64,000 nt of DNA from 2-02-FULL-55-14 sp964581115 (GTDB lineage: Bacteria; Bacteroidota; Ignavibacteria; UBA10030). Below are positions 25,543 through 34,909 of this stretch, one piece after another. Positions within the stretch are counted from its first letter, which is position 1, and every line of letters starts with the position of its first letter. The stretch spans positions 186,001 to 250,000 of the forward strand of contig CAZOMY010000001.1 in NCBI GenBank assembly GCA_964581115.1, in the 5' to 3' direction. Made by a program: the position numbers and the translations under genes. A model generated the notes under the pieces. It saw only the letters and a list, made by a program, of their open reading frames with translations, had not been told where the DNA came from and ran no database searches.

Positions 25543-27339
25543 CTACTGTTGACGTTGGAGAATGACCGCCGAGCGGGCAGGGATGACGAGAGCGCTCAGG
25601 TCGGCGCTCCCGTTGCCGCCCAACACGAACGAAAACCGGCCGTCGAGCAGAGGGTCGGGTCTCAATTGCACGGTCGCGATCTGGGAGGCGAAATTATAGA
25701 TCCCAACGAGGGTCTGATTGCCTTCAGGCGACCGACGAGCGAACGCCAGGACCTGCGGCGATCCGCTGTGCTCCAGCCGCTTCACATCGCCGGACGCCAG
25801 CCACGGATGGTCGCGGCGCAAACCGCCCAACGCTGCAAGATACCTCCTGGCGGGTCCGGCAACGGACCACTCGACGTCCACTTTCTCGAAGAGGTCAAGG
25901 CGTTTCGTGTTACCCGCCTCTTCTCCTGTGTAGAGCAGGGGCACTCCAGGAAGCAGGAAGACCAGCGCTTGGGTCATGAGAGCGCCGTCGGGACCGAACT
26001 TGAGGTTCGCCGGCGCATCCCACGCGTTCTTGTCGTGGTTGGTGTTGAACCGCATCCGGTGTGAACCTTTCGGGAACCGATACGATTCCCGCTCAAGGCT
26101 TTCCAGAAGACGTCCGGACGGAATCTCGCCGGAAAAGATCGGCCCCAACATGTCGTAGACATTCCACGAGTACGTGAGGTCGAATGCGCGGAGATGATGC
26201 TCCGGGAGCGAGCCCTCTGAGAGCATCATGACGGGTTTGACCCTTTCCAACTCACGCCGCGCCGTCTCCCAGAAATCCGTCGGGACGAGCTCCGCCACGT
26301 CGCACCGGTAACCGTCGATGTCGAATTCCTCCACCCACGATCGCATCATGGCGATCATGTACTTTCGAAGTTCGTGCCGGTCGTAGTTCAGGTCGGCGAC
26401 GTCGGTCCAGTCGGGATTCGGCGAGACAATCCCCCCTTCCTCATTCTGCGTGTACCATTCGGGATGCTCGACCAGCATCGAATTGTCCCATGCCGTATGA
26501 TTGGCCACAAGATCGATGATGATGCGCATGCCATGGGCATGGACAGCGGAGACCAGTGACTTGAAGTCTTCGGCCGTTCCAAATTCCGGATTTACACCGT
26601 AGAAGTCCCGCACGGCGTATGGGCTCCCGAGGGTACCTTTTCGATTCAACTCGCCCACGGGATGGATCGGCATGAGCCAGACCACCGTCACTCCCAGTTC
26701 CTTCAGCTCCGGCAGACGAGCCTCGAGCGCCTTGAACGTTCCCTCGGGTGAGAAGGACCGTAGATACACTTCGTAGATCACTCCAGCGGTGACCCACGGC
26801 TCACTGCTTCGGGCTTGTTTCGAGGCCAGTGGAGACCGAAGGAAGCGTTCGCGCTCAGAAGATCGGATCACGTGCAACGGCCGGACCAAGCCTCCCGGCC
26901 CGGCATGGTCGACCACGCGAACCGCCAGCAGATTGCGCCCCAGACGTGCAGCCTCGCCGGCATCGAGCACGAACGGGTCGGCGTATCCGACGTGCGAGCC
27001 GATCTCTCTCCCGTTGAGCCACACGGTGGCATCGTCATCCACGCCCTCGAAATAGATCGACCATGGCTCGTCGGTGGAAGGCGCCTCGAAGGTCGTTCGG
27101 TACCACGCCACACCGTCGAAGGATGTCGCATTCGAATGCTCCTCCCAGGCACCGGGGACGGTAATCGGACTCCAACCCGTGTCGACCTCCTCCCGCATCC
27201 AGCCCGCGCCGACTCCGATCTTCTGCGGATCAGTGCGGAAGCTCCAAGGGCCCCCGATGGTCATCAACGGCTCGACACGATTCGAACAGCCGAGCCCCAC
27301 CAGAAGCGAGAACAAGGCAAGGATGGCACTCCGGTTCAT
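25543..27339 (-). CDS. GH13 alpha-amylase family lipoprotein with N-terminal jelly-roll domain
   Basis: 598 residues. Signal peptide ending 'LVGLGCSN' suggests lipidation at Cys18. Residues 27-155 look like the sugar-binding jelly roll of GH2 beta-galactosidases ('VPGAWEE', 'WYRTTFEAP', 'ATVWLNGREIG'). The GH13 barrel follows, with region I 'DLVANH' at 276, nucleophile Asp347 in 'DGYRCDVAE', acid Glu375 in 'MMLSEGS' and Asp436 in 'NTNHDKNAW', so it should be active on alpha-glucans. Start ATG has AAGGAGG upstream and overlaps the MFS stop (ATGA), tying it to that transporter. Confidence 0.9.
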   Translation of the reverse strand: MNRSAILALFSLLVGLGCSNRVEPLMTIGGPWSFRTDPQKIGVGAGWMREEVDTGWSPITVPGAWEEHSNATSFDGVAWYRTTFEAPSTDEPWSIYFEGVDDDATVWLNGREIGSHVGYADPFVLDAGEAARLGRNLLAVRVVDHAGPGGLVRPLHVIRSSERERFLRSPLASKQARSSEPWVTAGVIYEVYLRSFSPEGTFKALEARLPELKELGVTVVWLMPIHPVGELNRKGTLGSPYAVRDFYGVNPEFGTAEDFKSLVSAVHAHGMRIIIDLVANHTAWDNSMLVEHPEWYTQNEEGGIVSPNPDWTDVADLNYDRHELRKYMIAMMRSWVEEFDIDGYRCDVAELVPTDFWETARRELERVKPVMMLSEGSLPEHHLRAFDLTYSWNVYDMLGPIFSGEIPSGRLLESLERESYRFPKGSHRMRFNTNHDKNAWDAPANLKFGPDGALMTQALVFLLPGVPLLYTGEEAGNTKRLDLFEKVDVEWSVAGPARRYLAALGGLRRDHPWLASGDVKRLEHSGSPQVLAFARRSPEGNQTLVGIYNFASQIATVQLRPDPLLDGRFSFVLGGNGSADLSALVIPARSAVILQRQQ

Positions 27340-28658
27340 GCTCCCTCCTTACTCGCCGGATCATCGGCATCGGGTACGATCGCCACTAGCAGACCGGCCA
27401 GTAGCATCGATCCTCCGCCAAGGATCAGAGCGTTCATCGCGTCGCCGCCCAGGAGCGTGCGCATGAAGTATCCAAGAATACCGGCTGCCACGATCTGTGG
27501 AATGACGATGAAGAAGTTGAAGATGCCCATATACACACCCATCTTGGCCGGTGGGATCGATCCGGCGAGGATCGCATACGGCATCGAGAGGATGCTGGCC
27601 CACGCCAGGCCAACGCCCAGCATCGGCAGCAGCAGCAACATCGGATCACCGATGATCGAAAATGAGGCGAGTCCGGCGCCCCCCAGCATCAAGGAAAGCA
27701 TGTGTACCCCCTTGCGAGTGATGCGCTTCGCCAAGGGCGGGAGTGCGAATGCCACGACGGCCGCGAAGCCGTTGTACGCCGAGAACAAGACGCCGACCCA
27801 ATCGGCTCCTTCGTTGTAGGCGGCCGTCGTAGGGTCGGAAGTACCATACACATGTGAGGTCACGGCGGCCGTTGTATAGATCCACATCGCGAACAGTGCG
27901 AACCACGAGAAGAACTGGACGACCGCGAGGCGTGCCATGGTCAGGGGCATGTGCCGGAGGTCGGACATGACCTCTCGCGCCCCGTGCAAGAATCCCTTCC
28001 CCGCGGACTGCTCTTTCCGGAACGCCTCGAGATCCGCGGGCGGGTATTCTTTTGTTCGAAAGACCGTCCAGCAGACCGCCGTCAGGAATGCCACGGCACC
28101 GGCCGCGAAGGAGTACATGACCGACGGCGGTATCTCCCCGGCCGGTGCTGTATTCGAGACTCCGAAGACATGGGTGAAGAGCCATGGCAGGGCTGACGCC
28201 ACGACAGCTCCCACGCCGATGAAGAAGCTCTGAACCGCGAAGCCCAGCGTTCGCTGGTCGGAAGGCAGGAGGTCGGCGACGAGAGCCCTGAAGGGTTCCA
28301 TCGAGATGTTGATCGAAGCGTCGAGGATCCACAGCATGCCCGCAGCGACCCAGAGAACCGGCGAGTGGGGCATGATGAGAAGGGCCGCCGATGCCAGAAG
28401 CGCACCCGTCAGAAAATACGGCCGGCGTCGACCCAGGCGTCCCCACGTACGATCGCTCAAGTAGCCGACGATGGGTTGAACGAGGAGGCCGGTCGTGGGT
28501 GCCGCGATCCAAAGGATCGGGATGCTGTCGATCGCAGCGCCCAATGTTTCGAAGATGCGGCTCACGTTCGCGTTCTGGAGGGCAAATCCAAACTGGATGC
28601 CCAGGAACCCAAAGCTCATGTTCCAGATCTGCCAGAAGCTCAGTCGAGGTCGTTCCAT
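27336..28658 (-). CDS. MFS transporter, SLC45-like (probable maltose/maltodextrin carrier)
   Basis: 440 residues with about twelve membrane segments. 'FGFALQNANVSRIFETLG' in helix 1 and 'PIVGYLSDRTWGRLGRRRPY' in the loop between helices 2 and 3 are the SLC45 (sucrose/maltose) signature seen in bacterial maltose carriers that neighbour GH13 genes. It would take alpha-glucosides from periplasm to cytosol. The stop overlaps the GH13 lipoprotein start. A second carrier of the same family lies at 31178-32473. Confidence 0.88.
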   Translation of the reverse strand: MERPRLSFWQIWNMSFGFLGIQFGFALQNANVSRIFETLGAAIDSIPILWIAAPTTGLLVQPIVGYLSDRTWGRLGRRRPYFLTGALLASAALLIMPHSPVLWVAAGMLWILDASINISMEPFRALVADLLPSDQRTLGFAVQSFFIGVGAVVASALPWLFTHVFGVSNTAPAGEIPPSVMYSFAAGAVAFLTAVCWTVFRTKEYPPADLEAFRKEQSAGKGFLHGAREVMSDLRHMPLTMARLAVVQFFSWFALFAMWIYTTAAVTSHVYGTSDPTTAAYNEGADWVGVLFSAYNGFAAVVAFALPPLAKRITRKGVHMLSLMLGGAGLASFSIIGDPMLLLLPMLGVGLAWASILSMPYAILAGSIPPAKMGVYMGIFNFFIVIPQIVAAGILGYFMRTLLGGDAMNALILGGGSMLLAGLLVAIVPDADDPASKEGA

Positions 28659-28731
28659 GACAATGCGGGATCAAATTGAGCAAGGAGCATCGTGTGTAAC
28701 AAGCCGGTTCCGGACAATCGCATACTGGCGA

Positions 28732-31143
28732 TCAGGACCCGACGCGCAGCACTCGCCATCCGATACCCTCCACAGGCACGGACACGTTGCGGCTGGAGAC
28801 CGGCCACGCTTCTCCACTTACAACGTCAACGACCTTCCGCGCCTCGATGGCGTTCGGCAGGGTGATCTGAGCAACGCGTCGGTTCGCATCCTTATTCAAC
28901 ACGACAAGAAGTCGTTCGCGAAGGTCGGAGCGCAGGTAGGCGTAGATCCATCGGTCGGCGGCGAGCGTCAGGAAATCCCCGTAGCGGAGCGCGGAATGTC
29001 GACGCCGGAGATGCGAGATGGCCCTCGTCCGGTCCAGCAGATCGCGTTCATGGCCGGAGAGATCCGACCCGAAGCGCATCATCCGACGATTGTCAGGGTC
29101 GTCCGCTCCGGTCATCCCGAACTCTGACCCGTAGTAGACGACGGGGAGACCCGGGATCGTGAACAGGTACGCCAGATACAGCTCAGCCTTGCGATAACTC
29201 GACGGATGGTCCACGGTCGGCGGGTTGGTCCATGCCATCTCGCGCGTGTCAACCCCCTGATGATGAACATCTCCGTCGGCATAGGTCATGAATCGGACCT
29301 TGTCGTGGCTGTCCATGATATTGCCCATCAGGTGGTACCGTCCAAAGGCGTCGAAGGACCGTTGCATGTGGAAGTCCAGCGACTCGAACGACTGATCGCG
29401 CTCAAGGAAGACCGGGATGGCAAAGTAGGACAGGTTGAAGTTGAACTGGGCGCTCAACTGACCGTTGCGAACGTACGATGCGATAAGGTCGTAATCGCCG
29501 AACGTCTCGCCGATCTGGTACACCGTCGTGTTCCTGGGGATCTCCACGCGTTCCTTGAGCGCGCGCGTCAACGACCTCCAGAACTCGTTGGGCACGTGCT
29601 TGACGGCGTCGTGCCGGAACCCATCGGCACCCGTTCGCTCCAGCCACCACACGGCGTTGTCCGTCATCGCATCGATGGGGACGCGCGACTTCGTGTAATC
29701 GAACGACGGCATGTACGGCTCGAACCAAGTCGTCAAGCGGAACTCATCCCACAGTCGAAGGTTCTTGCGTCCGTCCGGAAGGTCGAGCGTGCCGAACCAT
29801 TCGGGATGGGCGCGATACCAGGGATGGTCGATGTGGACATGATGGGCGACGAAGTCGAGCAGTACCCGGATGCCGTGTCGATGCGCCGTGCGCACCAGCT
29901 CGCGCAGATCCTCCATCGTCCCGAACTTCTCCTCGACCGCCGTGTCGCTGACAGGCCAGTAGCCGTGGTAGCCGCTGTACCAGCGATGAGGAGCGGGATA
30001 CTCGCGGAAGGCCACGTTTGGATTGTCGTAGACCGGGGAGATCCACAGAATGTTGACACCGAGCGAATCAAAGTAGCCTTCGTCGATGGTCTTGATGATT
30101 CCCCGGAAGTCGCCTCCTTGATAGTTCGCCTGACGGAAGAGTGAATCATGTCGGATCGGAGCGTCGATGGTCGGATCGCCGTTCCGGAACCGGTCGATCA
30201 TGATCGAATAGATGACCCCATCCGCCCACGTTGTCGCATCCTTGAGGCCACCCACTGGTTCTGCGTTCTCGAGCACGATCTGCTGGAGATTCGACACCGT
30301 GCCCCTATGCGATGAAAGGACACGGACCGTCGCACGCCCAGCAAGCTCGGACGATGTGACGCGTATGCTGATCCGATTCCCCTGCGCACGGATCAAACGC
30401 CTCGGGATCTGTCGGTTATTGATGAATGCAGCAACATGGTCCGGCGCGACCGCTCGGCCCGCGCGAGTCTCTGCCTTGAAGCCCAGGTCCCAGCCCTGGG
30501 CGTACTTCTTCCGCCCGTCGAGGTGCAGGTGGTATGCTCCCGGGTCTTCATCAACGACGCGCAGCACCGAATTGAAATCATCGAATCCGGTGGGACTCCT
30601 CTCGGGGTTCGACGGGTCCGGCACTTCCCTTCCGTCAATGACCAGTTTATAGAGGTAGATGCCCGGACGAAGCTTCACGGTCGCACCGTAATTGCCGTCC
30701 CCGCGTGTGTCCTCCAGCGGATGCGAACTGCGGTCCCAGTTGTTGAAGCTGCCCATCACGCTGACGCGTGAACCCGGCGCTCCGCGGTAGTTGAAGCGAT
30801 GCGCGGCCTCCTGCGACGGCCGTTGGACGATCACCGGAATCGCGAAGCTCTGATGTCGCCACGCGAACTCCAGGGACGCAATGCCGGTGAAGCCCTTTGC
30901 CGGTCTCAGGATCAACATGCCGGTCTGCTCTTCGTAGACCGCGTGAACGGAACGATTGGACGTGAAGCGAACGGCTGCATCGGGCAGATAGAGGAGATCG
31001 CGCAACAGGAGCGTATCCGTTCGTCCAGGGGTCAGGTGAACCGGCTGAATGATGTCGGGAATTCCTTGTGCGGACGCCAGCAACGTCAACGCAGATACGA
31101 GGATCGTGATCGCCGATCGGTAAGACTTCGGGAGCATGCCCAT
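28732..31143 (-). CDS. Secreted GH13 alpha-amylase/neopullulanase-like enzyme with glycogen-binding-like domain
   Basis: 803 residues with a signal peptide ('LVSALTLLASAQG'). Residues 110-170 form a CBM48/AMPK-type module ('VSVMGSFNNWD', 'GIYLYKLVIDG'). The GH13 domain has region I 'DFVAHH' at 430, nucleophile Asp512 in 'ADGFRHDAVKH', Glu546 in 'QIGETFGD' and Asp614 in 'MDSHDKVRF'; the final part is a C-terminal beta domain. No lipobox and no T9SS tail, so it is probably periplasmic, cutting imported maltodextrins. An ATG 6 bases downstream is an alternative start. Confidence 0.9.
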   Translation of the reverse strand: MGMLPKSYRSAITILVSALTLLASAQGIPDIIQPVHLTPGRTDTLLLRDLLYLPDAAVRFTSNRSVHAVYEEQTGMLILRPAKGFTGIASLEFAWRHQSFAIPVIVQRPSQEAAHRFNYRGAPGSRVSVMGSFNNWDRSSHPLEDTRGDGNYGATVKLRPGIYLYKLVIDGREVPDPSNPERSPTGFDDFNSVLRVVDEDPGAYHLHLDGRKKYAQGWDLGFKAETRAGRAVAPDHVAAFINNRQIPRRLIRAQGNRISIRVTSSELAGRATVRVLSSHRGTVSNLQQIVLENAEPVGGLKDATTWADGVIYSIMIDRFRNGDPTIDAPIRHDSLFRQANYQGGDFRGIIKTIDEGYFDSLGVNILWISPVYDNPNVAFREYPAPHRWYSGYHGYWPVSDTAVEEKFGTMEDLRELVRTAHRHGIRVLLDFVAHHVHIDHPWYRAHPEWFGTLDLPDGRKNLRLWDEFRLTTWFEPYMPSFDYTKSRVPIDAMTDNAVWWLERTGADGFRHDAVKHVPNEFWRSLTRALKERVEIPRNTTVYQIGETFGDYDLIASYVRNGQLSAQFNFNLSYFAIPVFLERDQSFESLDFHMQRSFDAFGRYHLMGNIMDSHDKVRFMTYADGDVHHQGVDTREMAWTNPPTVDHPSSYRKAELYLAYLFTIPGLPVVYYGSEFGMTGADDPDNRRMMRFGSDLSGHERDLLDRTRAISHLRRRHSALRYGDFLTLAADRWIYAYLRSDLRERLLVVLNKDANRRVAQITLPNAIEARKVVDVVSGEAWPVSSRNVSVPVEGIGWRVLRVGS

Positions 31144-31177
31144 TCGAGGGATGATCGTGATTGGCCGGATGCGTCGC

Positions 31178-32473
31178 TCAATGACCGGAAGGCGGCGGTG
31201 GAGGCGTCGTGGTACTCGAGGATCCCCGCCGCTCGTGAACGGTGGTCCAGAGCAAGGCCGAGAGTCCCAGCGACACGCCGCTGATCATAAAGATGACATT
31301 CTTGTCTTCGGCATGCAGGATGATGGTCCCGACGACCATACTGACAAGCAATTGCGGAAGGACGACCGAAAGGTTGAAGATCCCCATGAAGAAACCGGTG
31401 CGTCCCTGGTCGATCTTTTCCGTCATGATGGCGAACGGCAGACTCACGACCGCCGCCCATCCGATCCCCGCTACCGCCATCAGAGAGTAGAGTATCAGCG
31501 GCGTCGATGCGAGGCCGGCGATGCCGAAGTAGGCCAGCGACATGACCGCCACGCAGAGCATGTGGGTCCGCACGCGTCCGATGCGCTCGACGATCGGTTC
31601 GAGCACAAAGGCCGGAAGGACGAACCCCACCGTGTTCAGGACCGCAAAAGCGATCGCGATGATACGACCGGACCCGGCGTCGATCAATGCCTGATCGGTC
31701 CCCGGCGCAAAATATTTCTGCTGGATGAACGCGATGATGTAGACGAACATCGTCTGGATTCCGACCCAGGAGGCGCCGTGTGCGAAGTAGATCCGAACTA
31801 GTTGGCCCCATTCGGTGGTCCGTCTCATCGAAGCGTCGTCCGACCCGGCGCCGGACGAGAGTGTCCGTCGCTCGGTGATGAAGAACATCGGCACGACCGA
31901 GAACAGGAAGACGACCACGACGCCCACCCCGATCAGGATGTCGTTGCCCAGCGTGGCGCCGATGACGTACGCCAACACGCCGAACATCCCCGAGATCGTC
32001 TGCATCCACGTATATCCCTTGGTCCGGGCCACGCCCTCGGGAGTCACGTCCGCAATGATCGAGCGCGTAGGATTGAAGCTGATGTTGATCGCCAGATCGA
32101 GCGTGAGCGCCACGCCGATGGCGACCGCAAGGAGGCTGCCCAAGCCCAGCGTCTCGTTGATGACATCGATATTCGGCAGGGCCATCAGCATTGCGGCCGC
32201 GATCGTCCCGCCGATGAGGACGAATGGTCGCCGACGCCCTCCCCAGAACCACACCCTGTCGCTGATCACGCCAACGATCACCTGACCGAAGATGCCGGCA
32301 AGCGGTCCCGCCGCCCACACGAAGCCAACCTCGTGAATATCAAGGTCGTAGCGAGTGGTCAGAAGCCAGCTGAGAGCGGAGATCTGGATCGACAGCGCAA
32401 AACCCATCGCCGTCGAAGGGAGGCTCATCAAGATGTAGAAGGAATTCGTCAGTCGCTCTTGGAAGGATCGCAT
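31178..32473 (-). CDS. MFS transporter, SLC45-like (second carrier)
   Basis: 431 residues, about twelve membrane segments. The first helix 'GFALSIQISALSWLLTTRYDLD' and the 'GVISDRVWFWGGRRRPF' loop match the SLC45/GPH-like maltose carriers. It is clearly diverged from the carrier at 27336-28658, so the two may differ in chain length or substrate preference. The C-terminal tail is Ser/Thr/Pro-rich. Spacing is 34 bases to the GH13 downstream and 51 to the GH57 upstream. Confidence 0.87.
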   Translation of the reverse strand: MRSFQERLTNSFYILMSLPSTAMGFALSIQISALSWLLTTRYDLDIHEVGFVWAAGPLAGIFGQVIVGVISDRVWFWGGRRRPFVLIGGTIAAAMLMALPNIDVINETLGLGSLLAVAIGVALTLDLAINISFNPTRSIIADVTPEGVARTKGYTWMQTISGMFGVLAYVIGATLGNDILIGVGVVVVFLFSVVPMFFITERRTLSSGAGSDDASMRRTTEWGQLVRIYFAHGASWVGIQTMFVYIIAFIQQKYFAPGTDQALIDAGSGRIIAIAFAVLNTVGFVLPAFVLEPIVERIGRVRTHMLCVAVMSLAYFGIAGLASTPLILYSLMAVAGIGWAAVVSLPFAIMTEKIDQGRTGFFMGIFNLSVVLPQLLVSMVVGTIILHAEDKNVIFMISGVSLGLSALLWTTVHERRGSSSTTTPPPPPSGH

Positions 32474-32524
32474 CGTCTCACGGTTCGATGATGGACAAGG
32501 GTGTCAGAGGGCTTGATCCGAACA

Positions 32525-34909
32525 TCATTTGACGCCGAAGGTGTCGTTGAGAACCATAACGCCTTCGTTATTGGGCTCGACGCGGACGGAGCGGTTGTTG
32601 GACGGGAATTCCTCGCCCGGCGTCCACTCACCTACGGGACCGCTGTTCGTGTACTTGTATTCTAGTCGAAAGCCGCGCGGCAGGTAGACCTCGCGCGTCC
32701 AGATGCCGTCTCCGGCCTTTTCGTCCCCTTGGGTGCCGTCGTCCTTCAAGTGGATGGTGTTTGGCTTCCAATCGCCCACCGCCGTATGATTTCCCGCAAC
32801 CGAGAGGGAGGTCCTTACATACATCGAACCGGCATTGCAACGGAAGATCACCTTGACCAGATCCTCGGTACTCTGTGCCATCGTTCCCTGGCTTGTCCGT
32901 GCCTCAGCCCCGGGCATACCGGTCGTGATGGGATGGAATTCGCGATGCGGCATCTTTCCTCCGGCCTTGCGGGCGAAGGCGTAGACGTTCTTCAAGTGCG
33001 TAATGAATCCGAGATCGAACGGCCGGTCCCCGGCCGGTGCGTTCTGGTCCGTGCCGTACCACCAAAACCAGTCGGAGCCCTCGGCGGCATACATGGACTC
33101 CCAGGCCCGGTGACCATACCATGCCTTGCTGTTCCTCCGCGGGACCCCTGCGGCCGGGTCGGGCTGTTTGACGCCCGAGTCCTCGAGGTCCCTTCTCGCC
33201 GTCAGAAGATACTCCCAGGCTCGGTTCTCCTCATCCTCCCCTATCCAGGTGTCGTAGTTCGCATTGATCCAGGACCCCGGCCAGAGCCACTCCAGTTTTG
33301 GAAGACCGTCGACCGGATGAGGAGGAATTCCGCGAAGCGGATTACCCTTGATGTATTCCGTGACCGTACTGGTGATAACTTGCTTTGTTTCATAAAGCTT
33401 GGACAGTTTACGATAAAGTGCATTTTGGAAGTCTTTCCCGTCATTGTCATAACGGTACCACTCCCAGGCATTCTCACCGTCCAGAATGACGGTCAGCAGT
33501 CTGTCGGGAGCTCCCTCTTCGGGAGCATATTTGAGCACTGAACGAATAAAGTCGTCCGCCGCATCCTCACCTCCCCAGTTCTGGTAGACGAACCCGATCT
33601 TGTCGGACAGTTCGGTCTCCCTGAACACCACGACCATTGGCGACCGTCCTTCTTCGGTCTGAGCAGCATAGGGATAGAAAACCGGCTGGCCACCGGGCTT
33701 CGACCGGTAGAGGATCTTCTCGTCCGTGGCGATCCAGCCGATACCCCTTCGAGCGAAGACGCTCAAGACATCCTGCGCCACAGAGCCTTCCCCGGGCCAC
33801 ATGCCGAACGGCGCGATCCCGAAGGTCTTCTTGAAAGCCGCCACGGCCTTTGCGACCTGGGCCTCCGCATCCTTCGGGTAATGAAAGCGGGACGGCATCG
33901 GGTCGTTCGGCTGGCAAATCCGTGCCAGGTCCGAATCGTAGACGAGCGGAAGGATCGGATGATAGTACGGCGTCGTGAGCACTTCAAGCTGGCCGCGATG
34001 ATTTGACGGGTGATACATCAGCTTTCGGTGCAACGGAACGATCGCCGCACAGATCTTATAGGTCTCCGCGACGATGCGGTGGCAATCCTCCTCACGGATC
34101 GGATGCCGGACATGATACCGACCCTCCACGTCCCTTCGGAAAAGATCGGACAGGTCAACGACATTCCGAGTGGCCAGTCGAACTCTTCCTTCAAGAAAGT
34201 CCGGGTCAAAGTTCACCGCGTAGAACCAGAACTTCACTTCGCGGCGATCTTGGACCGTCATACCCTTCACACCCTCTTTCCGGAACTTCTCGCGCAAGGC
34301 GTGATAGGCCGGAAAACGATCGATGATGACGTCGCTCACGCCGAAGGCGTTCCAGACGTTCGAGAACAGGAACTGAAGGTCCTTTTCCGTCAGGCGTTCC
34401 GTCGGCGTCAGCGCGATATCGATCCAGGGATCGGTCTTGCCGCGCATTTTCTTGAGATACGCGGTCGCCTTGACCGTGTTCCTTTTGAGGTCCACAAATG
34501 GCTTCAACCGCTCGACATAGTACTCGAGGAGCTGATGGAGCAACGATGACGTTAGGTTGACTGTGAAGTGGATATTCGGATAGCGCTCGAGCGCCGCCGT
34601 CATATCGTAATAGTCCTTGGTGGCGTGCGTGCGGACCCACGGGCCCTGCAACTGGTCGCTGGAAGGATCGAGATAGAGCGGCTGATGCTGATGCCAGATG
34701 ATGTTGAGGTAGAGCGTGCGACCGGTGCGAGGATAATCGTCGTTCATCATAGTGGTGGAATGGTTCGCGATGCCGGCAGTGTCGTGAGGTGTTTCGCCCT
34801 GACCGCGAGATGTCGGGAGAATCCCAATGGACCTCGCTTCGATCGGGGTCAGAGATGCCATGCCGAGGGCTGCCATGGCCACGGCACGACGCCAATCACC
34901 GGCTCTCAT
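32525..34909 (-). CDS. GH57 alpha-amylase-like enzyme with signal peptide and C-terminal starch-binding domain
   Basis: 794 residues. The GH57 start motif 'HQHQP' is at 73-77, the nucleophile Glu374 is in 'GMWPGEGSV' and Asp477 in 'TVILDGENAWEWY'. The last 110 residues ('TSLSVAGNHTAVGDWKPNTIHLKDDG', 'RLEYKYTNSG') look like a CBM20/25-type starch-binding fold. From ATG 34909 the protein has a signal peptide; this start overlaps the GH13 stop (ATGA). Most GH57 enzymes are cytosolic, and an internal ATG at residue 54 would make this one cytosolic too, so the location is worth testing. Confidence 0.88.
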   Translation of the reverse strand: MRAGDWRRAVAMAALGMASLTPIEARSIGILPTSRGQGETPHDTAGIANHSTTMMNDDYPRTGRTLYLNIIWHQHQPLYLDPSSDQLQGPWVRTHATKDYYDMTAALERYPNIHFTVNLTSSLLHQLLEYYVERLKPFVDLKRNTVKATAYLKKMRGKTDPWIDIALTPTERLTEKDLQFLFSNVWNAFGVSDVIIDRFPAYHALREKFRKEGVKGMTVQDRREVKFWFYAVNFDPDFLEGRVRLATRNVVDLSDLFRRDVEGRYHVRHPIREEDCHRIVAETYKICAAIVPLHRKLMYHPSNHRGQLEVLTTPYYHPILPLVYDSDLARICQPNDPMPSRFHYPKDAEAQVAKAVAAFKKTFGIAPFGMWPGEGSVAQDVLSVFARRGIGWIATDEKILYRSKPGGQPVFYPYAAQTEEGRSPMVVVFRETELSDKIGFVYQNWGGEDAADDFIRSVLKYAPEEGAPDRLLTVILDGENAWEWYRYDNDGKDFQNALYRKLSKLYETKQVITSTVTEYIKGNPLRGIPPHPVDGLPKLEWLWPGSWINANYDTWIGEDEENRAWEYLLTARRDLEDSGVKQPDPAAGVPRRNSKAWYGHRAWESMYAAEGSDWFWWYGTDQNAPAGDRPFDLGFITHLKNVYAFARKAGGKMPHREFHPITTGMPGAEARTSQGTMAQSTEDLVKVIFRCNAGSMYVRTSLSVAGNHTAVGDWKPNTIHLKDDGTQGDEKAGDGIWTREVYLPRGFRLEYKYTNSGPVGEWTPGEEFPSNNRSVRVEPNNEGVMVLNDTFGVK

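Noticed and set aside
31086..32318. A 410-codon minus-strand frame overlapping the second MFS carrier
   Set aside because: Out-of-frame shadow, Arg/Gly/His-rich, no membrane pattern; the MFS frame is clearly coding.
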